Origin: Massariosphaeria phaeospora
Lineage: Eukaryota > Ascomycota > Dothideomycetes > Pleosporales
Direction: 5' to 3'
Assembly: GCA_011032825.1 (NCBI GenBank)
Contig: JAADJZ010000007.1
Span: 1,488,001 to 1,552,000, forward strand
DNA: 64,000 nucleotides
The translations under genes were made by a program, and so were the position numbers. Under the pieces are notes generated by a model, which was not told the origin of the DNA, ran no database searches, and saw only the letters and a list, made by a program, of their open reading frames with translations. Of this stretch, positions 1 to 9,950 are shown one piece after another (within the stretch, counting starts at the first letter, position 1; each line of letters begins with the position of its first letter).

Positions 1-142
1 GATACGGAAGTTGCGGTTCGAGATAGGAGATCCGAATGATTGGAAAGAAGATGTTGCGTTTCCAACGTGTGATGAAGAGGATACAGAGGCTCTAGCTAGC
101 CTGTTGGCTTCCGTAGAGAAGAGAGCGAGAGCGAAGGTGTAG
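1..142 (+). CDS. 3' end of an unrecognised protein gene (partial)
   Basis: An open frame enters from the left edge (first full codon at 2) and runs 46 codons to a TAG at 140-142. The visible C-terminus is polar: an acidic stretch (VAFPTCDEEDTEAL) and then an Ala/Arg/Lys-rich helix-like end (LLASVEKRARAKV). I do not recognise the family. It lies about 30 bases before the aldehyde dehydrogenase relic on the same strand. Most of the gene is outside the window, and I cannot rule out that the frame is open by chance. Confidence 0.4.
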   Translation, partial: IRKLRFEIGDPNDWKEDVAFPTCDEEDTEALASLLASVEKRARAKV

Positions 143-173
143 TTGTTTGTGCCTGGAAGCCGCCCACTGGACC

Positions 174-1164
174 ATGGAGGCGAATCTTGAGGAGATTGGC
201 TACTTGGAGGCCATATCTATGGGAAAACCATATGTTCGGGCGCCTTACAACTGTGAGTGCTTGCCGATAGCCCAAACTACGGGAGGATTCTCATCTAACT
301 TGCTATAGGGGTCGGGCGTCATACCGTTGAGGCTATGAGGTACTTTGGCTCACTAGCCATGGATGTGCAAGGAACAACCTCCCTCAACACCTCTGTTTTC
401 GTCAATCTGTCATTCCGGCAGCCTTATGGCGTTGTCGCTGGCATCGTCCCATGAAACGGTTCAAGCTTCATCATGATCAAACAAGATTGGTCCGGCCCTG
501 ATCTCAGGAAACACCATGATCATCAAGTCGTCAAAAAGTCCCTTTTGTCTGGGCTTACTATAGCCAGGCTCTGCAACGAGGTCGAACTGCCTAAAGGAGT
601 TTTGAACATACTTAGCGGCTTTGGTTGGCCCTGTGGCGAGGCAATCGCCAGACATATGGTCATTCGCAAGATTTTATTCACGGGCTCCGTCCCTACCGGA
701 AATATAATCAAGAAGTACGCAGCCGATTCAAACCTCAAGAACGCTACGCTGGAATTTGGCGGCAAGAATCCCCTGATGATTTTCGACGATGCCGATCTGC
801 AGCAGGCCATCCCAGCTGCGGCTGTCTCAACCTTGGTCAACTCTGGCCAAGGATGCATCCCTAGTTCCAAGATCTACGTGCATGAAAAGCTATCCAATTC
901 ATTGAGGGTATGAAAGCCGCTATGGCCGAGATTGGAGGCTCCCTCGGCGACCCGACCATCGACACTACCGGGAGAGGCCCACAGGCCGATGGGATTCAGT
1001 TCGACCGGGTCATGAGCTATCTTCAATATGCGAAGGACCAGAAGTTCGAAATTCCTCTTGGTGGGAATCGCGCCGGTGACAAGGACTACTTTATTGAGGG
1101 AACCATTATCGCCAATGTCACTTAAGACTCGAAAGTGATGAAGGACGGAATCCTCGGCCCGGTC
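174..1164 (+). pseudogene. Aldehyde dehydrogenase relic
   Basis: Conserved NAD(P)-dependent aldehyde dehydrogenase blocks appear in order but in changing frames. They are YLEAISMGKP (near 205), AMDVQGTTSLNT (near 357), the active-site lead-in PYGVVAGIVP, NTMIIKSS (near 505), LPKGVLNILSGFG (near 587), ATLEFGGKNPLMIFDDADL (near 745), the catalytic-Cys region NSGQGC (near 840), GPQADGIQFDRVMSYLQ (near 970) and KDGILGPV (near 1142). The breaks are a TGA at 452-454 where the family has Trp, out-of-frame stretches near 495-545 and near 900, and a TAA at 1123-1125. About 90 N-terminal residues and the last quarter of the family length are missing. An intron-like gap (GTGAGT at about 259, TATAG at about 307) fits a once-spliced eukaryotic gene. 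The product would have oxidised aldehydes to acids. It is clearly not functional as it stands. Confidence 0.85.
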
Positions 1165-1584
1165 ACTCGGGACGGCGAGGTCGTGAGCGGAAGTGTTCAT
1201 GGCAATCGCGGGCAAGTATGTCCACAGTTAGGTGTGCTGCTGCGAGGAATGCCGATACGTGAAGGCCAGGGAAAGTGTACGTATCGAGTACGCTCTATGT
1301 GTTAACCGGAGAGGAAAGGAAAAAACGGTAGGGAGTCAATGGAGGCTCGCACTTAAATATTTATGGCCAAGGGCTAGTCCTAAGAGACTAAGTACGCGTC
1401 TATACGTATGAACAGCCGCGTGTGCGGTCTGAAGGTAGCGTAGCAGTTGTTGTATGCATTGAGGCGGCATTCAAGTCTCTGGCAATAAAACATATCTTCG
1501 GTATGTGAAGGAGAGAACTACAAACAAGGTAAATTGCGAGCAATTGTTCGGCTTTTTGAGACATTGAAAAAAACTCCGCGCACC
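1165..1584. other. Intergenic, no gene seen
   Basis: There is no coding signal beyond the aldehyde dehydrogenase relic. A single ACGCGT hexamer lies near 1392; it is probably chance. The stretch is also the 3' flank of the leftward gene that ends at 1585. Confidence 0.5.
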
Positions 1585-3954
1585 CTACCGTCCAACAGTC
1601 AACGATCGCGCAGGCATCACGACCAGCACTTTGACAAACCGACCAAGGGCTGATTGAAACTGCGCCTGCGTCGAAATTACTTCCAGACTCTTCGCCACGT
1701 CCCAGCCTTCATACAGACAGGCGATACATACAAAGGCATTCATCAACCCATCGGTGGTACCAGCGAGCTCTAGGACGATCGGCTTGAACACGTAGCCTGG
1801 CACATGTTCCCCAATTTCCTGTAGTTCCTCATTTGGCTGTACTGGTCTTCCTCCCTGGAAACAACTGAGGGGCAGAATTTCGCATTCGTGAGGCATTCGG
1901 TATGGTGGCGAGTTATCATCTTCGGTACTGGGCTCCCCCTCCTCATCCGGTTCGACATTGCCGAGCATATGACGTGCCAGGGCAAAATCGATCTTACGAG
2001 GATTCACCCGAGTAACGATCCTACCTTTGTGTCTGTAAACTACGACGCAGGTCTGCGAATCGTTGTTCCAGTCTGGTTCGATATGCATCGTGAAGTCTTC
2101 CTCGCCACCATCTCTCGTTACTACGTCCTCGATCTTAACATTCGCGAGCAGTTGTGTTTGCACAACAGAATCCCGATTCAGGATCTCGTTTGATTTAATG
2201 AACCGCGCATCAGTCGCCACTCCGGGCAAAACGATGCCGCAGTCCGTACTTGGGATGAACGAGGCGTCAATGTCGAGCAGGCTGAACTTGCCAAAGTTCT
2301 TCGGGTGACCGTAAGTCAGACTCGAATAGAGGACAGGTATTTTGCCAATAACTCCTACGGCACCGTACGCTGCACGCCGTATCTGACCGATCTCTGCACC
2401 ACCGAAAAGATAGGCTGTCAATTTCATGATCTCGTATCGGTACATGAAATATCTTTTGCCGTGTTTTGTGCGCTGGTGCATCCGCGTATGAACTATCTCA
2501 CGAATGAAATCTAGACACATCAAGTCGGCCCAACTCCAAGAACCAAATCCCTCTTCTGATTCGAGCAGTGTAGTGTCAAGCAGAGGGTGTAGAAGTTGGT
2601 ACCAATATCCTAGGAAGAAGGCTTGGAGATAGTTCAATGCATCGCCATAGTCATAGTCGTGCTGTGCACCATATGAGCGGCTGTTTTGCTCCGATGAGTC
2701 CAGAGCAAAAGCAAGAGTGTGAACGTTGTGTTTCTCCTGGTGCGACTTTTCCAGCTCTTCGATGATCCGAAGCAAGCGAGTACACGCGGCTGGAGATTCC
2801 ACGGGTAGTAGCCAGCCTGCCAATCGGCTTACGTCGTCGGTCAATCGCGGTATTTTCTCGCGTGATGTCAAGCGAATCTCGTAGGATATGTCTTGCTCAG
2901 AGTCAAGAAAGGGTGATCCTTTAACTCTAGGCAGATTATCTTCAGCTGCTACTGCGTGTAATGAAACACCATCAGCCTCCACAGCCTCCATTCCAAGCTT
3001 GAATAGAGTTCTGAGTTTGTTCCGCTCATCGCTTCGTGGAAACAGGGATGCTACCTCCTCCATGTGAGAAAGTGGAATGCGCATGCCGGGGCGGAACTTG
3101 GGATGCGACCGTACAACTGCAGTAGGCGCAAGCTGATTGCTCCACACGACAGCAACATCAGCCTCGTCAAAGACCTCGTTTTTGTTCAGAGATGTTTTGA
3201 TCTTGAGCCCCAGGTTCTCCAGAATAGCAGCGAGACAGAAGATATCGGTTGATGGCGTGTGATAAATGTTCATGTCCCCACAGACCAACCAAAGAAGGAA
3301 GTGATAGATACCCTCGAGCTCAGCGGGGGGTATAAAGCCTGCTTGATGCTGCTGATTCGTCCCCTGGTCGTCCCATGATTTGCGAGCTTTGAGAGCGATT
3401 GATCTGACACATGCCGCTGATAGCCATCCTTGTATATGCTGCGACGCTTCGATTCTCAGAAACTCTTCTCCGCTCTTTTTCTCTTCAAAGAGCTTCAGAA
3501 GAAATTTGACTAGAAGTTCGTGCAACGTGGACTTCTGCATAGCAGCATCCAAAGCTGCGGTGATGAGTGTCATCAGCCATGTGAATCGTCCCATATCCTC
3601 GATCACAGGTACTTTTGTGCCACCTTTTGATACGATGGGAGTTTTCTGATTATTCTTCATCAACGTGATCTTCTTGTCCCATCTTTCGTGCAGCTCGGCG
3701 GTGTCGCATAGTCCTTTTCTCCTCAATACTGCATCGAGGTCAATACCCATCCAGTCAAGTAGAGTGCGATCTTTGAACTGGGCAAACAGCCAAGTCCCAG
3801 CTTTACGACCTGCTCCTGCTAACACAGCGATATCGCCAACCGAGAAACCCCAATTGGCCAGGGCCAAGGAGCTCGAAGTAAAACTAACCGCCATTGAAGA
3901 TTCGGGCGACGGTTCTGTTCGACTCAGGGGATGTCGTTTTGGTGCGCCTGACAT
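1585..3954 (-). CDS. Orphan 789-residue fungal protein
   Basis: This is a single uninterrupted frame of 789 residues with an ATG at 3954 and no need for introns. I do not recognise a catalytic domain. The N-terminal segment (residues about 25-60, SSLALANWGFSVGDIAVLAGAGRKAGTWL) resembles the hydrophobic leader seen in many lineage-specific fungal proteins of unknown role. The middle is mostly helical with Leu-rich and acidic stretches. Around residues 670-690 there is an acidic linker (NVEPDEEGEPSTEDD). Several Cys residues occur near the C-terminus but form no obvious metal site. The length and lack of decay argue for a real gene. It sits between two gene relics, so it may be a lineage-specific accessory gene. 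The function cannot be stated. Confidence 0.75.
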   Translation of the reverse strand: MSGAPKRHPLSRTEPSPESSMAVSFTSSSLALANWGFSVGDIAVLAGAGRKAGTWLFAQFKDRTLLDWMGIDLDAVLRRKGLCDTAELHERWDKKITLMKNNQKTPIVSKGGTKVPVIEDMGRFTWLMTLITAALDAAMQKSTLHELLVKFLLKLFEEKKSGEEFLRIEASQHIQGWLSAACVRSIALKARKSWDDQGTNQQHQAGFIPPAELEGIYHFLLWLVCGDMNIYHTPSTDIFCLAAILENLGLKIKTSLNKNEVFDEADVAVVWSNQLAPTAVVRSHPKFRPGMRIPLSHMEEVASLFPRSDERNKLRTLFKLGMEAVEADGVSLHAVAAEDNLPRVKGSPFLDSEQDISYEIRLTSREKIPRLTDDVSRLAGWLLPVESPAACTRLLRIIEELEKSHQEKHNVHTLAFALDSSEQNSRSYGAQHDYDYGDALNYLQAFFLGYWYQLLHPLLDTTLLESEEGFGSWSWADLMCLDFIREIVHTRMHQRTKHGKRYFMYRYEIMKLTAYLFGGAEIGQIRRAAYGAVGVIGKIPVLYSSLTYGHPKNFGKFSLLDIDASFIPSTDCGIVLPGVATDARFIKSNEILNRDSVVQTQLLANVKIEDVVTRDGGEEDFTMHIEPDWNNDSQTCVVVYRHKGRIVTRVNPRKIDFALARHMLGNVEPDEEGEPSTEDDNSPPYRMPHECEILPLSCFQGGRPVQPNEELQEIGEHVPGYVFKPIVLELAGTTDGLMNAFVCIACLYEGWDVAKSLEVISTQAQFQSALGRFVKVLVVMPARSLTVGR

Positions 3955-4474
3955 GGCGTCTCCTTATTGTGGTGTCCAGAATCCTTTGAATTGTTAAGTA
4001 GCGCGAGTAATGAGCTATTTTATGACTGACAGCAGGCCACAGTCCAGCAAGGCTGAAGGTACCGTATTTGTTGAGCGCCGGCATGCGCCTCGCTGCAGTG
4101 GGCCAATTGACGCGAGAACCGACCCTACTTCATTAAAGATTCACCGGCCCAATGCAATCTTTTACCTCTTGATAGACAGTCGCAAGGGTCCGCTTGTCAT
4201 CAAAACGCCTCGCGAGACCTAGTGAAGGGGTGTGCTGCGGTTCGTGGTCTTATTTGTCGAGACGGGCGGCAACGAAGATGAAAACGCCGGATTCTTTCCG
4301 GTCAGAACTACTGACCGGTATGTGGCGGGATAACTCAATTATACTATATCGCGCACCTAAGAAATCAGAGGATGGGGATGGGGCAGGAGGCAGGAGGTTA
4401 CTACCCCAAAGCTTGACGCACGCTTCTGCAGCCTTGAGCAATAGTCCCGTCTCTGCTTTATTAATTTCACGAAA
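3955..4474. other. Intergenic, 5' flank of the 789-residue gene
   Basis: No convincing coding sequence. Short open frames on both strands overlap one another and show no family motifs. It presumably contains the promoter of the leftward gene starting at 3954. Confidence 0.4.
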
Positions 4475-4765
4475 TTATCGCTCAGTGTGGGCCTTTAGAA
4501 AGCTAATGCAATCTGTTGTACTCGAGTATTTGAGGCCATCGCCAGCTAAAGCCCGGGCCCGAAGGTAGAAATCGGTAGCGCGCTCAGGATACTGTTTCGC
4601 AGCATCGAGGCTGTACTGAACAGGCTCGACATAAAGCCCCGCGACGATAGTGAAAAACTCGGCAGGGTCGAATGAGAATTGATGGCCCAGTTCGCGCACT
4701 CGGTAGTCGCGGCAGTCCCAGAACATCTTGTACAACCTCAATAGTAGCCATGGATACTCTTGCAT
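4475..4765 (-). pseudogene. Fragment of an FrsA-like alpha/beta-hydrolase
   Basis: A 96-codon frame begins QEYPWLLLRLYKMFWDCRDYRVRELG, continues with FDPAEFFTIVAGLY and ends with RATDFYLRARAL. This looks like the N-terminal cap region of the fungal FrsA/2,6-dihydroxypseudooxynicotine-hydrolase-like family, whose members often sit in secondary-metabolite loci. The match stops after about 75 residues. No alpha/beta-hydrolase core (GxSxG nucleophile, Asp, His) follows in any frame towards lower coordinates. It is therefore a truncated relic, not a gene. The family call rests on remembered sequence pattern, so confidence is moderate. Confidence 0.45.
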
Positions 4766-5741
4766 ATTACGTTGCGGTCTCGGAACCCTCAGCTTTGGAT
4801 GGCGACATCAACACAGCAACGCTAACGCTACACATTGGAACGCACAGTTGGTCGTGTGGTGGTCGCTCGCAAAGTCGAGTATGATTGCGCGACGATAGTA
4901 ATCGGACACAGTGCCGTCAATCTGCACCGCATAGAACTGAGAAATGCTTTCTGGTTGAGCAAGCCGCCGTAGGTGACTTTAGAGAACTGAGACGACGTTT
5001 ATTAGAAGGTATTCTCCGCGCTTAGTCGACTGGCAACTATGTTGCAACCCTAGTGGTTGTTGGACAAGGCGGAAACGAAAAGGGGCAATAACGCAGCGGA
5101 TACGACGTACGCGGGTGTTCTAATTGTAGCTTCCTAGTTCACCATGCCGATAAGCTCCAGGATAAGGGCAAAGCGTGTACACTGGAAGATTTTCACGGGG
5201 TTCTCCACGTTCCAGAGTATTAAATGATATTTCAGAATGTCATCCTGGGGCTCAGAAGCCGGAGGTGAGTCTTTCTAGAGACGTAGTGCGGTTTTGGTGA
5301 AGTCTGCGGCCAATGGCCATGGTCGAGCTGACGACGGTGAAGCGATTCTTTGAGGACATCGCTGCTCTTGGCATAGATTTTCTTGTTGGTGAAGAGAATT
5401 GAAATCGAAGGGCGTTCCTGGGCAATGTATCCATTCTAATTTGTAGTGACTGGAGCTACGAGCCGTTCGGTGTGGATTTGGTCGCGGACTGTGAGCGGGA
5501 AGTCTAGGAATCGGAGACTACGAAGTTGAGGTCAAATTACCTATGTACGAGAACATAAAGCGAAGGAGCACGTAGGTGTAAGAGAGAGCTCTACGTAGAG
5601 GTGCGGGGTGCGTGCTAGGTAAGGCGCTAGCGTAGCTGAGCACGTGAGTTGCTGAAGTAACACTAGAATCTATTATACAGTCCCACCTTCTGAAAAGCTT
5701 TGCTCTGGAGCTTCAAAACATTGCCACTTAGATTCTTCAAT
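4766..5741. other. Gene-free stretch with possible decayed coding pieces
   Basis: There is no intact gene. On the minus strand a short coherent piece (SQFYAVQIDGTVSDYYRRA, near 4880-4950) and another near 5290-5430 (SISILFTNKKIYAKSSDVL) read like decayed protein sequence, but neither can be assigned to a family. The right end is the 5' flank of the kinase-fold gene. Confidence 0.3.
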
Positions 5742-6650
5742 ATGATGGCCTCTTTTACCCTACCATACTTTGCCGACGAAGCAGGCCTTCCTGCCACGTT
5801 GCCTACGGCGGAAGAGATCGAATCTGCGACAGATATCCTCAATGAGCGAATGTCGGGGGCGTCCGGCAAAGTCGTCGGAGTTGGCGTTCACTTCGTTGTC
5901 AAATATGGCGCAGTTGTCAATTTACAAAAGGGGCAGACCATGCTTTTCCTCCAACACTCATCAACCGTTTCTCTACCCCGTATCTATGCGTTGTACCAGA
6001 AGCAAGGACCCAACAACGACACATACAGCTACATCGTTATGGAGCGCATCAGAGGTCCCACCCTGGCTTCTATTTGGTTGAAAATTGGTCCAACTGCTAA
6101 AGAAGCAGTGGCTTCGAAGCTCCGCCATGTCTTCGAAGAGATTCGTAGGTTGGAATCACCTGGAGGATACTGCAGCTTTGGTCGTCGTGGATTGACGGAT
6201 TCACTTTTCGACTCTGGGGATGATTCAGCGTTATTCAATGGACCATTCGATACTGAGGCAGACCTGAATGAGGCCATGATCGCTAGATACGCCAGTGAAG
6301 GCTGTTCTAAACACAAGACGCAGCACTTCTCGCGTGCCTTCAAGGATGTCTTCCAGAACCACGCTCCAGTCTTCACGCATGGGGGTTTTCGGCAGAAGAA
6401 CGTCATGTTCCGGAAGCCTCCGACAATAACAGAGAATGGCCTAGTCCAGTGGGCCTCGACAGACCTAGAGGTCGTGATCATCGACTGGGAGTTTGCTGGA
6501 TGGTATCCAAGCTACTGGGAGTACTCAAGAGCGCTTTTTGGATGTGGCGCATGTAAGGATGACTGGAGTGACTGGATCGAGAAGATGTTGGAGCCGTATC
6601 GGAACGAATATGCCTGGGTATTACTATTTCCCACAGAACTGTTTTCATAA
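5742..6650 (+). CDS. APH/choline-kinase-fold protein, catalytic Asp missing
   Basis: A 302-residue protein of the aminoglycoside-phosphotransferase-like fold (PF01636 type), which is common and expanded in filamentous fungi and usually has unknown small-molecule substrates. Visible landmarks are a nucleotide-loop region around FVVKYG (Lys), the hinge YSYIVMERIRGPTL, the catalytic-loop region FTHGGFRQKNVMF and the metal-binding DWEFAGWYP. The family catalytic loop is HGDxxxxN. Here it reads H213-G214-G215 with the Asn kept, so the catalytic base is Gly (GGT where GAT would encode Asp). Asp248 of DWEF is intact. I chose the ATG at 5742 (a second follows at 5745); an in-frame ATG at 5700 would add 14 residues that do not look family-like. 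The protein may be a pseudokinase or a recently inactivated copy. Confidence 0.75.
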   Translation: MMASFTLPYFADEAGLPATLPTAEEIESATDILNERMSGASGKVVGVGVHFVVKYGAVVNLQKGQTMLFLQHSSTVSLPRIYALYQKQGPNNDTYSYIVMERIRGPTLASIWLKIGPTAKEAVASKLRHVFEEIRRLESPGGYCSFGRRGLTDSLFDSGDDSALFNGPFDTEADLNEAMIARYASEGCSKHKTQHFSRAFKDVFQNHAPVFTHGGFRQKNVMFRKPPTITENGLVQWASTDLEVVIIDWEFAGWYPSYWEYSRALFGCGACKDDWSDWIEKMLEPYRNEYAWVLLFPTELFS

Positions 6651-6820
6651 GATCACGTTCAATTTTGACATCTTGCAGTTATATGCGTTCTGGTCTCCTT
6701 ACGTATGAGCCGATGGAGTAAGCATTATCTCGAGCGGGATCAACATCTCAATATGTTTAAGGAGGGCGTCAGGGTAACCTCTTAGGGCGAACTCTTCGAT
6801 ACCCTTCAACCCCACCTGCC

Positions 6821-7594
6821 TTAGAAAGGAGCCTCAGCACCTTCCTCGTTCAGAAATTTACCGTGGCAACTCTCCTTTGTTGCACCGTCGATAATCTTGC
6901 ACACATTCTTTGCACTCTCCTCTGGCGATCTGGACCGATCATCGCCTCGGTAGTCCCCCCTTAGTTGCAGATATGTTTCGCTTCGTACTTCGCCTGGGTC
7001 CAGGTTGAAGATCAACACTTGATTTTGTTCTTCGCCTGCTAACTTCGTGACGAAGAAATGCCCAAGCGCCTTACTACCGCCAAATGCACCCATGGGAAAC
7101 GATTTGAGCGCTGTCTGTGCTAACTTGTTGGATCCCGTTAGCGCTGCCATGTGGACGAACGCTGGAGTTGGAGATGCCGAGTTCAACAGTAATGGTTGCG
7201 TTTCTCGGTAGAGGTTCAAGATGCCTAGTCCATTCGTACGTGTCATTTGCTCAATATCAGCGCTAGGCGTGGACAAGAGAGGTTCGAGCTTCGATGGCGT
7301 TAGGGCTGCATTCGCGATGACGAGGTCCAAACGATCGATGCCTTGGCTGGCGAGTGATTGGATAGCGGTCTGCATGGACGGTGTGGATGCTACATCGGCT
7401 TCAATGACGATGATTCGGGATCCAGAAGCCACAGGAAGTTGTTGAAGCGACTGTGCCAATTCGTGTAATGGGTTACGAACACCAGCTATAACAGTCGTAG
7501 CTGGACGAAGAAGATAGGTGGAGACTAAGCCACGACCCAAGCCACGATTGCCGCCCGTGATGAAAACAATAGACGATTCGATGGAAGAAGACAT
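6821..7594 (-). CDS. SDR-fold protein (norsolorinic-acid-ketoreductase-like), active-site Tyr replaced
   Basis: A 257-residue classical short-chain dehydrogenase/reductase. Seen directly: the Rossmann dinucleotide motif TGGNRGLG (residues 13-20), an acidic cofactor-region motif EADV (66-69), the structural motif IANAA (93-97), the conserved Asn (TNGLG, N121), and a C-terminal LDPGEVRSET in the place of the usual DPG.V.T. The catalytic YxxxK reads F171-G-G-S-K175, and the preceding 'ISS' strand reads HMAA (148-151). Both the Tyr and the usual Ser therefore look substituted, and normal hydride transfer chemistry is doubtful. The protein is otherwise undamaged. The ATG at 7594 is the only sensible start. 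It might be a diverged family member with another role. Confidence 0.8.
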   Translation of the reverse strand: MSSSIESSIVFITGGNRGLGRGLVSTYLLRPATTVIAGVRNPLHELAQSLQQLPVASGSRIIVIEADVASTPSMQTAIQSLASQGIDRLDLVIANAALTPSKLEPLLSTPSADIEQMTRTNGLGILNLYRETQPLLLNSASPTPAFVHMAALTGSNKLAQTALKSFPMGAFGGSKALGHFFVTKLAGEEQNQVLIFNLDPGEVRSETYLQLRGDYRGDDRSRSPEESAKNVCKIIDGATKESCHGKFLNEEGAEAPF

Positions 7595-8143
7595 GGCTCG
7601 TCAGAATAAACAAAATCGAGATGAAAAGTATGAGGAGGATAGGTGAGTTGTCGATTTGCGACAGGAACTCCGCAAAGCTTTGTATCACTTCTGCGACACT
7701 ATCGTGACGTACTCGATACATCGCTGCTTGTACATATGAGTTCCGACTACTCAAAGCGGAAGAAACTTATCTCGGCATGCGAGGGATCGCTCCCGATTCA
7801 AATTTTTGCCCAAGAACAGATGCGCTGCAGGTAGATCCAAAAAGTTTGTTATGTAATGACCAAACCAATTTCGTGGTTGTACGAGGTTGTACGAGTTCGG
7901 TACAAGACCGCGGAACTTCGGCCTCACTAAAAGCGCGAGGTGATTACCTAACCAAGCGAATATCTGAATTGCGCCTTTGGAGAAGGAAGGGGCGATTAAA
8001 TAGATCGATCCGAGTTACTATCATGAGGGGAATTGTAGATCCATGGACTGGTATGTTAACTCGATATAATCATCTAAGAATTGTCTCTTCATTGCACCCG
8101 TTTCGAAGGGTAGCGGATAAGGAAAGGCATAGAACAAGAGCGA
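7595..8143. other. Intergenic with a short tandem repeat
   Basis: No gene seen. Two exact back-to-back copies of GGTTGTACGA lie at 7875-7894. The stretch is the 5' flank of the SDR gene and the 3' flank of dph7, both leftward. Confidence 0.4.
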
Positions 8144-9427
8144 TCAAAATCTCCAAAGACATAAGAGTCGATCGTAGAAGCTTGTTGTAACAAAGGTCCT
8201 CTGGCCCTTCTCATTCAAAGCTGGTTGGCAATCGCTCCCGTAATTCATGCTCTTGTGCTCTTCGAACTTAGCCAGCACTTCGAAACGCCACTGCTCGTCC
8301 TGGCCCTCTGAAAGTCTCAGTATCCGCGCTCCCGCATGCATACAGCTGACAAGGAGCAGTATTTCATGGGAATGTTGGTCGATGGGTGACGAAGGCGCGA
8401 ATTTGTTAAGACATTTCAGTCGCCATACTCCACCACCTATGTTTAATTCGGCGAGTATTTTTCGACGACCAGCTATCGGTACGTAAATGAGCCGGATATG
8501 ATCGTCGTAACTCCCGGTAAGAACAAGTACGCCTTCTTCGCTAGCCGTGAGTGGAAGAATTGCCGTGACGCCGGCTCCGTGAATTTTTTTATCTGTCCAG
8601 CTGGCAGATGGTGTTTCTACATCAATTTCCTCATGATTAAGAGCAGATATCTCTGGCAGTTCAGTAAATCTCAATACACTGTCGTCGCCTCCAGAATATA
8701 ATCCTGTACCGTCCGGAGAGAAAGCCAATGTCCAAGCCTCCAACTCATGCGGTGTCATATCCCAACAAGGAGCAGAGTCTAAGGGATTGTTAAGGTCGAT
8801 ATCTCCCAGACAGACTTGTCCAGTCGACAGAGTCATTCCCACTAGGGTGCCTTTTGGATGCCACGAGAACGCCGTGACGAGAGTATCCTCAGGAAAGAAC
8901 TGAACAGTTCGAAGGTGAGTCACTTCCGGAGGTGCATCAGAGTTTTCCAGTTTAACAAATTGTTTTAGATCGTAGATGCCTATGGCACCTGTCGACGTCG
9001 CTACACCGAAGACCGAATTTGGGGGTGCCTTAGGCGTAAAATGTATGTCGAGTATGGCGGACGGTGTTGACAGCGTGTGAATGATTTTACTGCTTGGCTG
9101 TCAGCCATCGTTAAGAGAAACTGTGCATTATGTTCTGCTTTCGCTGATGGAAGCTGATGGTTGTGAACTTTTAGATGCATAATCTCAACTAAAGAGAAGT
9201 ATTAGAAAGACTTACACATTGTCTTTTCCTACATGCAATAGTATTAAACTTCCATTGCGCCTTTGACTCTCTGCGCGCCCTTCCTCCGCTGAGCCCGACT
9301 TATCAGACGTTTGCTTTTCGAGGTTGTACGTGCCGACCACGGCATAGCGAGAGTCATCAGGCCAGAACTCAATACAGCTAGGCGGTAAATCTAGTGTGAG
9401 AGACTGGATGGGTTCTATGTGTGGCAT
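8144..9427 (-). CDS. dph7: Diphthine methyltransferase (DPH7/WDR85-like WD-repeat protein)
   Basis: Two exons: 9427-9216 and 9089-8144, with a 126-nt intron 9090-9215 (donor GTAAGT; acceptor CAG). The spliced frame reads HVGKDN-VKIIHTLSTPSAILDIHF, which restores the WD-propeller start typical of the family. The protein is about 385 residues. Recognisable elements are ESIEFWPDD-like PPSCIEFWPDDSRYAVVGTYNLE at the N-terminus, TAFSWHPKGTLVG, EAWTLAFSPDGTGLYSGGDDS, VLTGSYDDHIRLI and the C-terminal VTTSFYDRLLCLWRF. DPH7 demethylates methylated diphthine on eEF2 to allow the final amidation to diphthamide. It acts in the cytoplasm. The ATG at 9427 is chosen because the codons further upstream lack an ATG. 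Confidence 0.85.
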
Positions 9428-9950
9428 GGTTGTGGGGTTGCTAATTTTCGTGGTCAAAGTTGAAACTTGACTCGCTCATCACCTTTACTAAGGTGGGCCT
9501 AGTGACGTCTTGGCGACTTCATCCCTGGCGCCGCTAATGGTGAAGTTGGCTGTGAGCTATGAGCCTATTTTTTATTTCTGTGTTGGTTCACGAATATTGC
9601 ATGTGTGGGATGCTTGTTACTTCCATAACAGGGGCGACTCTGGGGTTGTCAAATGCATCACGTTGTACAACTACAATAGCGTGATATAACAGTGCAGATT
9701 TGGGGTATCATAAGAGGCCTTTGCTAGGCCACTGAAGTGTATTAATATGGAGTGTGCCAGGATAAGACTGTCCCGAGTCATGTTCCGAAGTATGGTTTTG
9801 AGAATAGCAGAGCCACAATTTTTTTTCAAAGGCTCGAAGGCACCTATGAACCATTGGGATCATCTTGGAGATAAGCCTTCGAGGCGGTTCGGAATTGCGA
9901 AAAGACCTTAATTTGTGACTGTGTGGCAATGCTCCAGTACAAAGTCCGCT
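9428..9950. other. Intergenic, nothing recognised
   Basis: Between two leftward genes. Only short overlapping open frames without family features. Confidence 0.4.

Noticed and set aside
1..8000. Repeat-induced point mutation as the cause of all the left-end decay
   Set aside because: The lesions include frameshifts and transversions (e.g. GAA-type codon to TAA), and no second copy is in the window. RIP indices were not computed.
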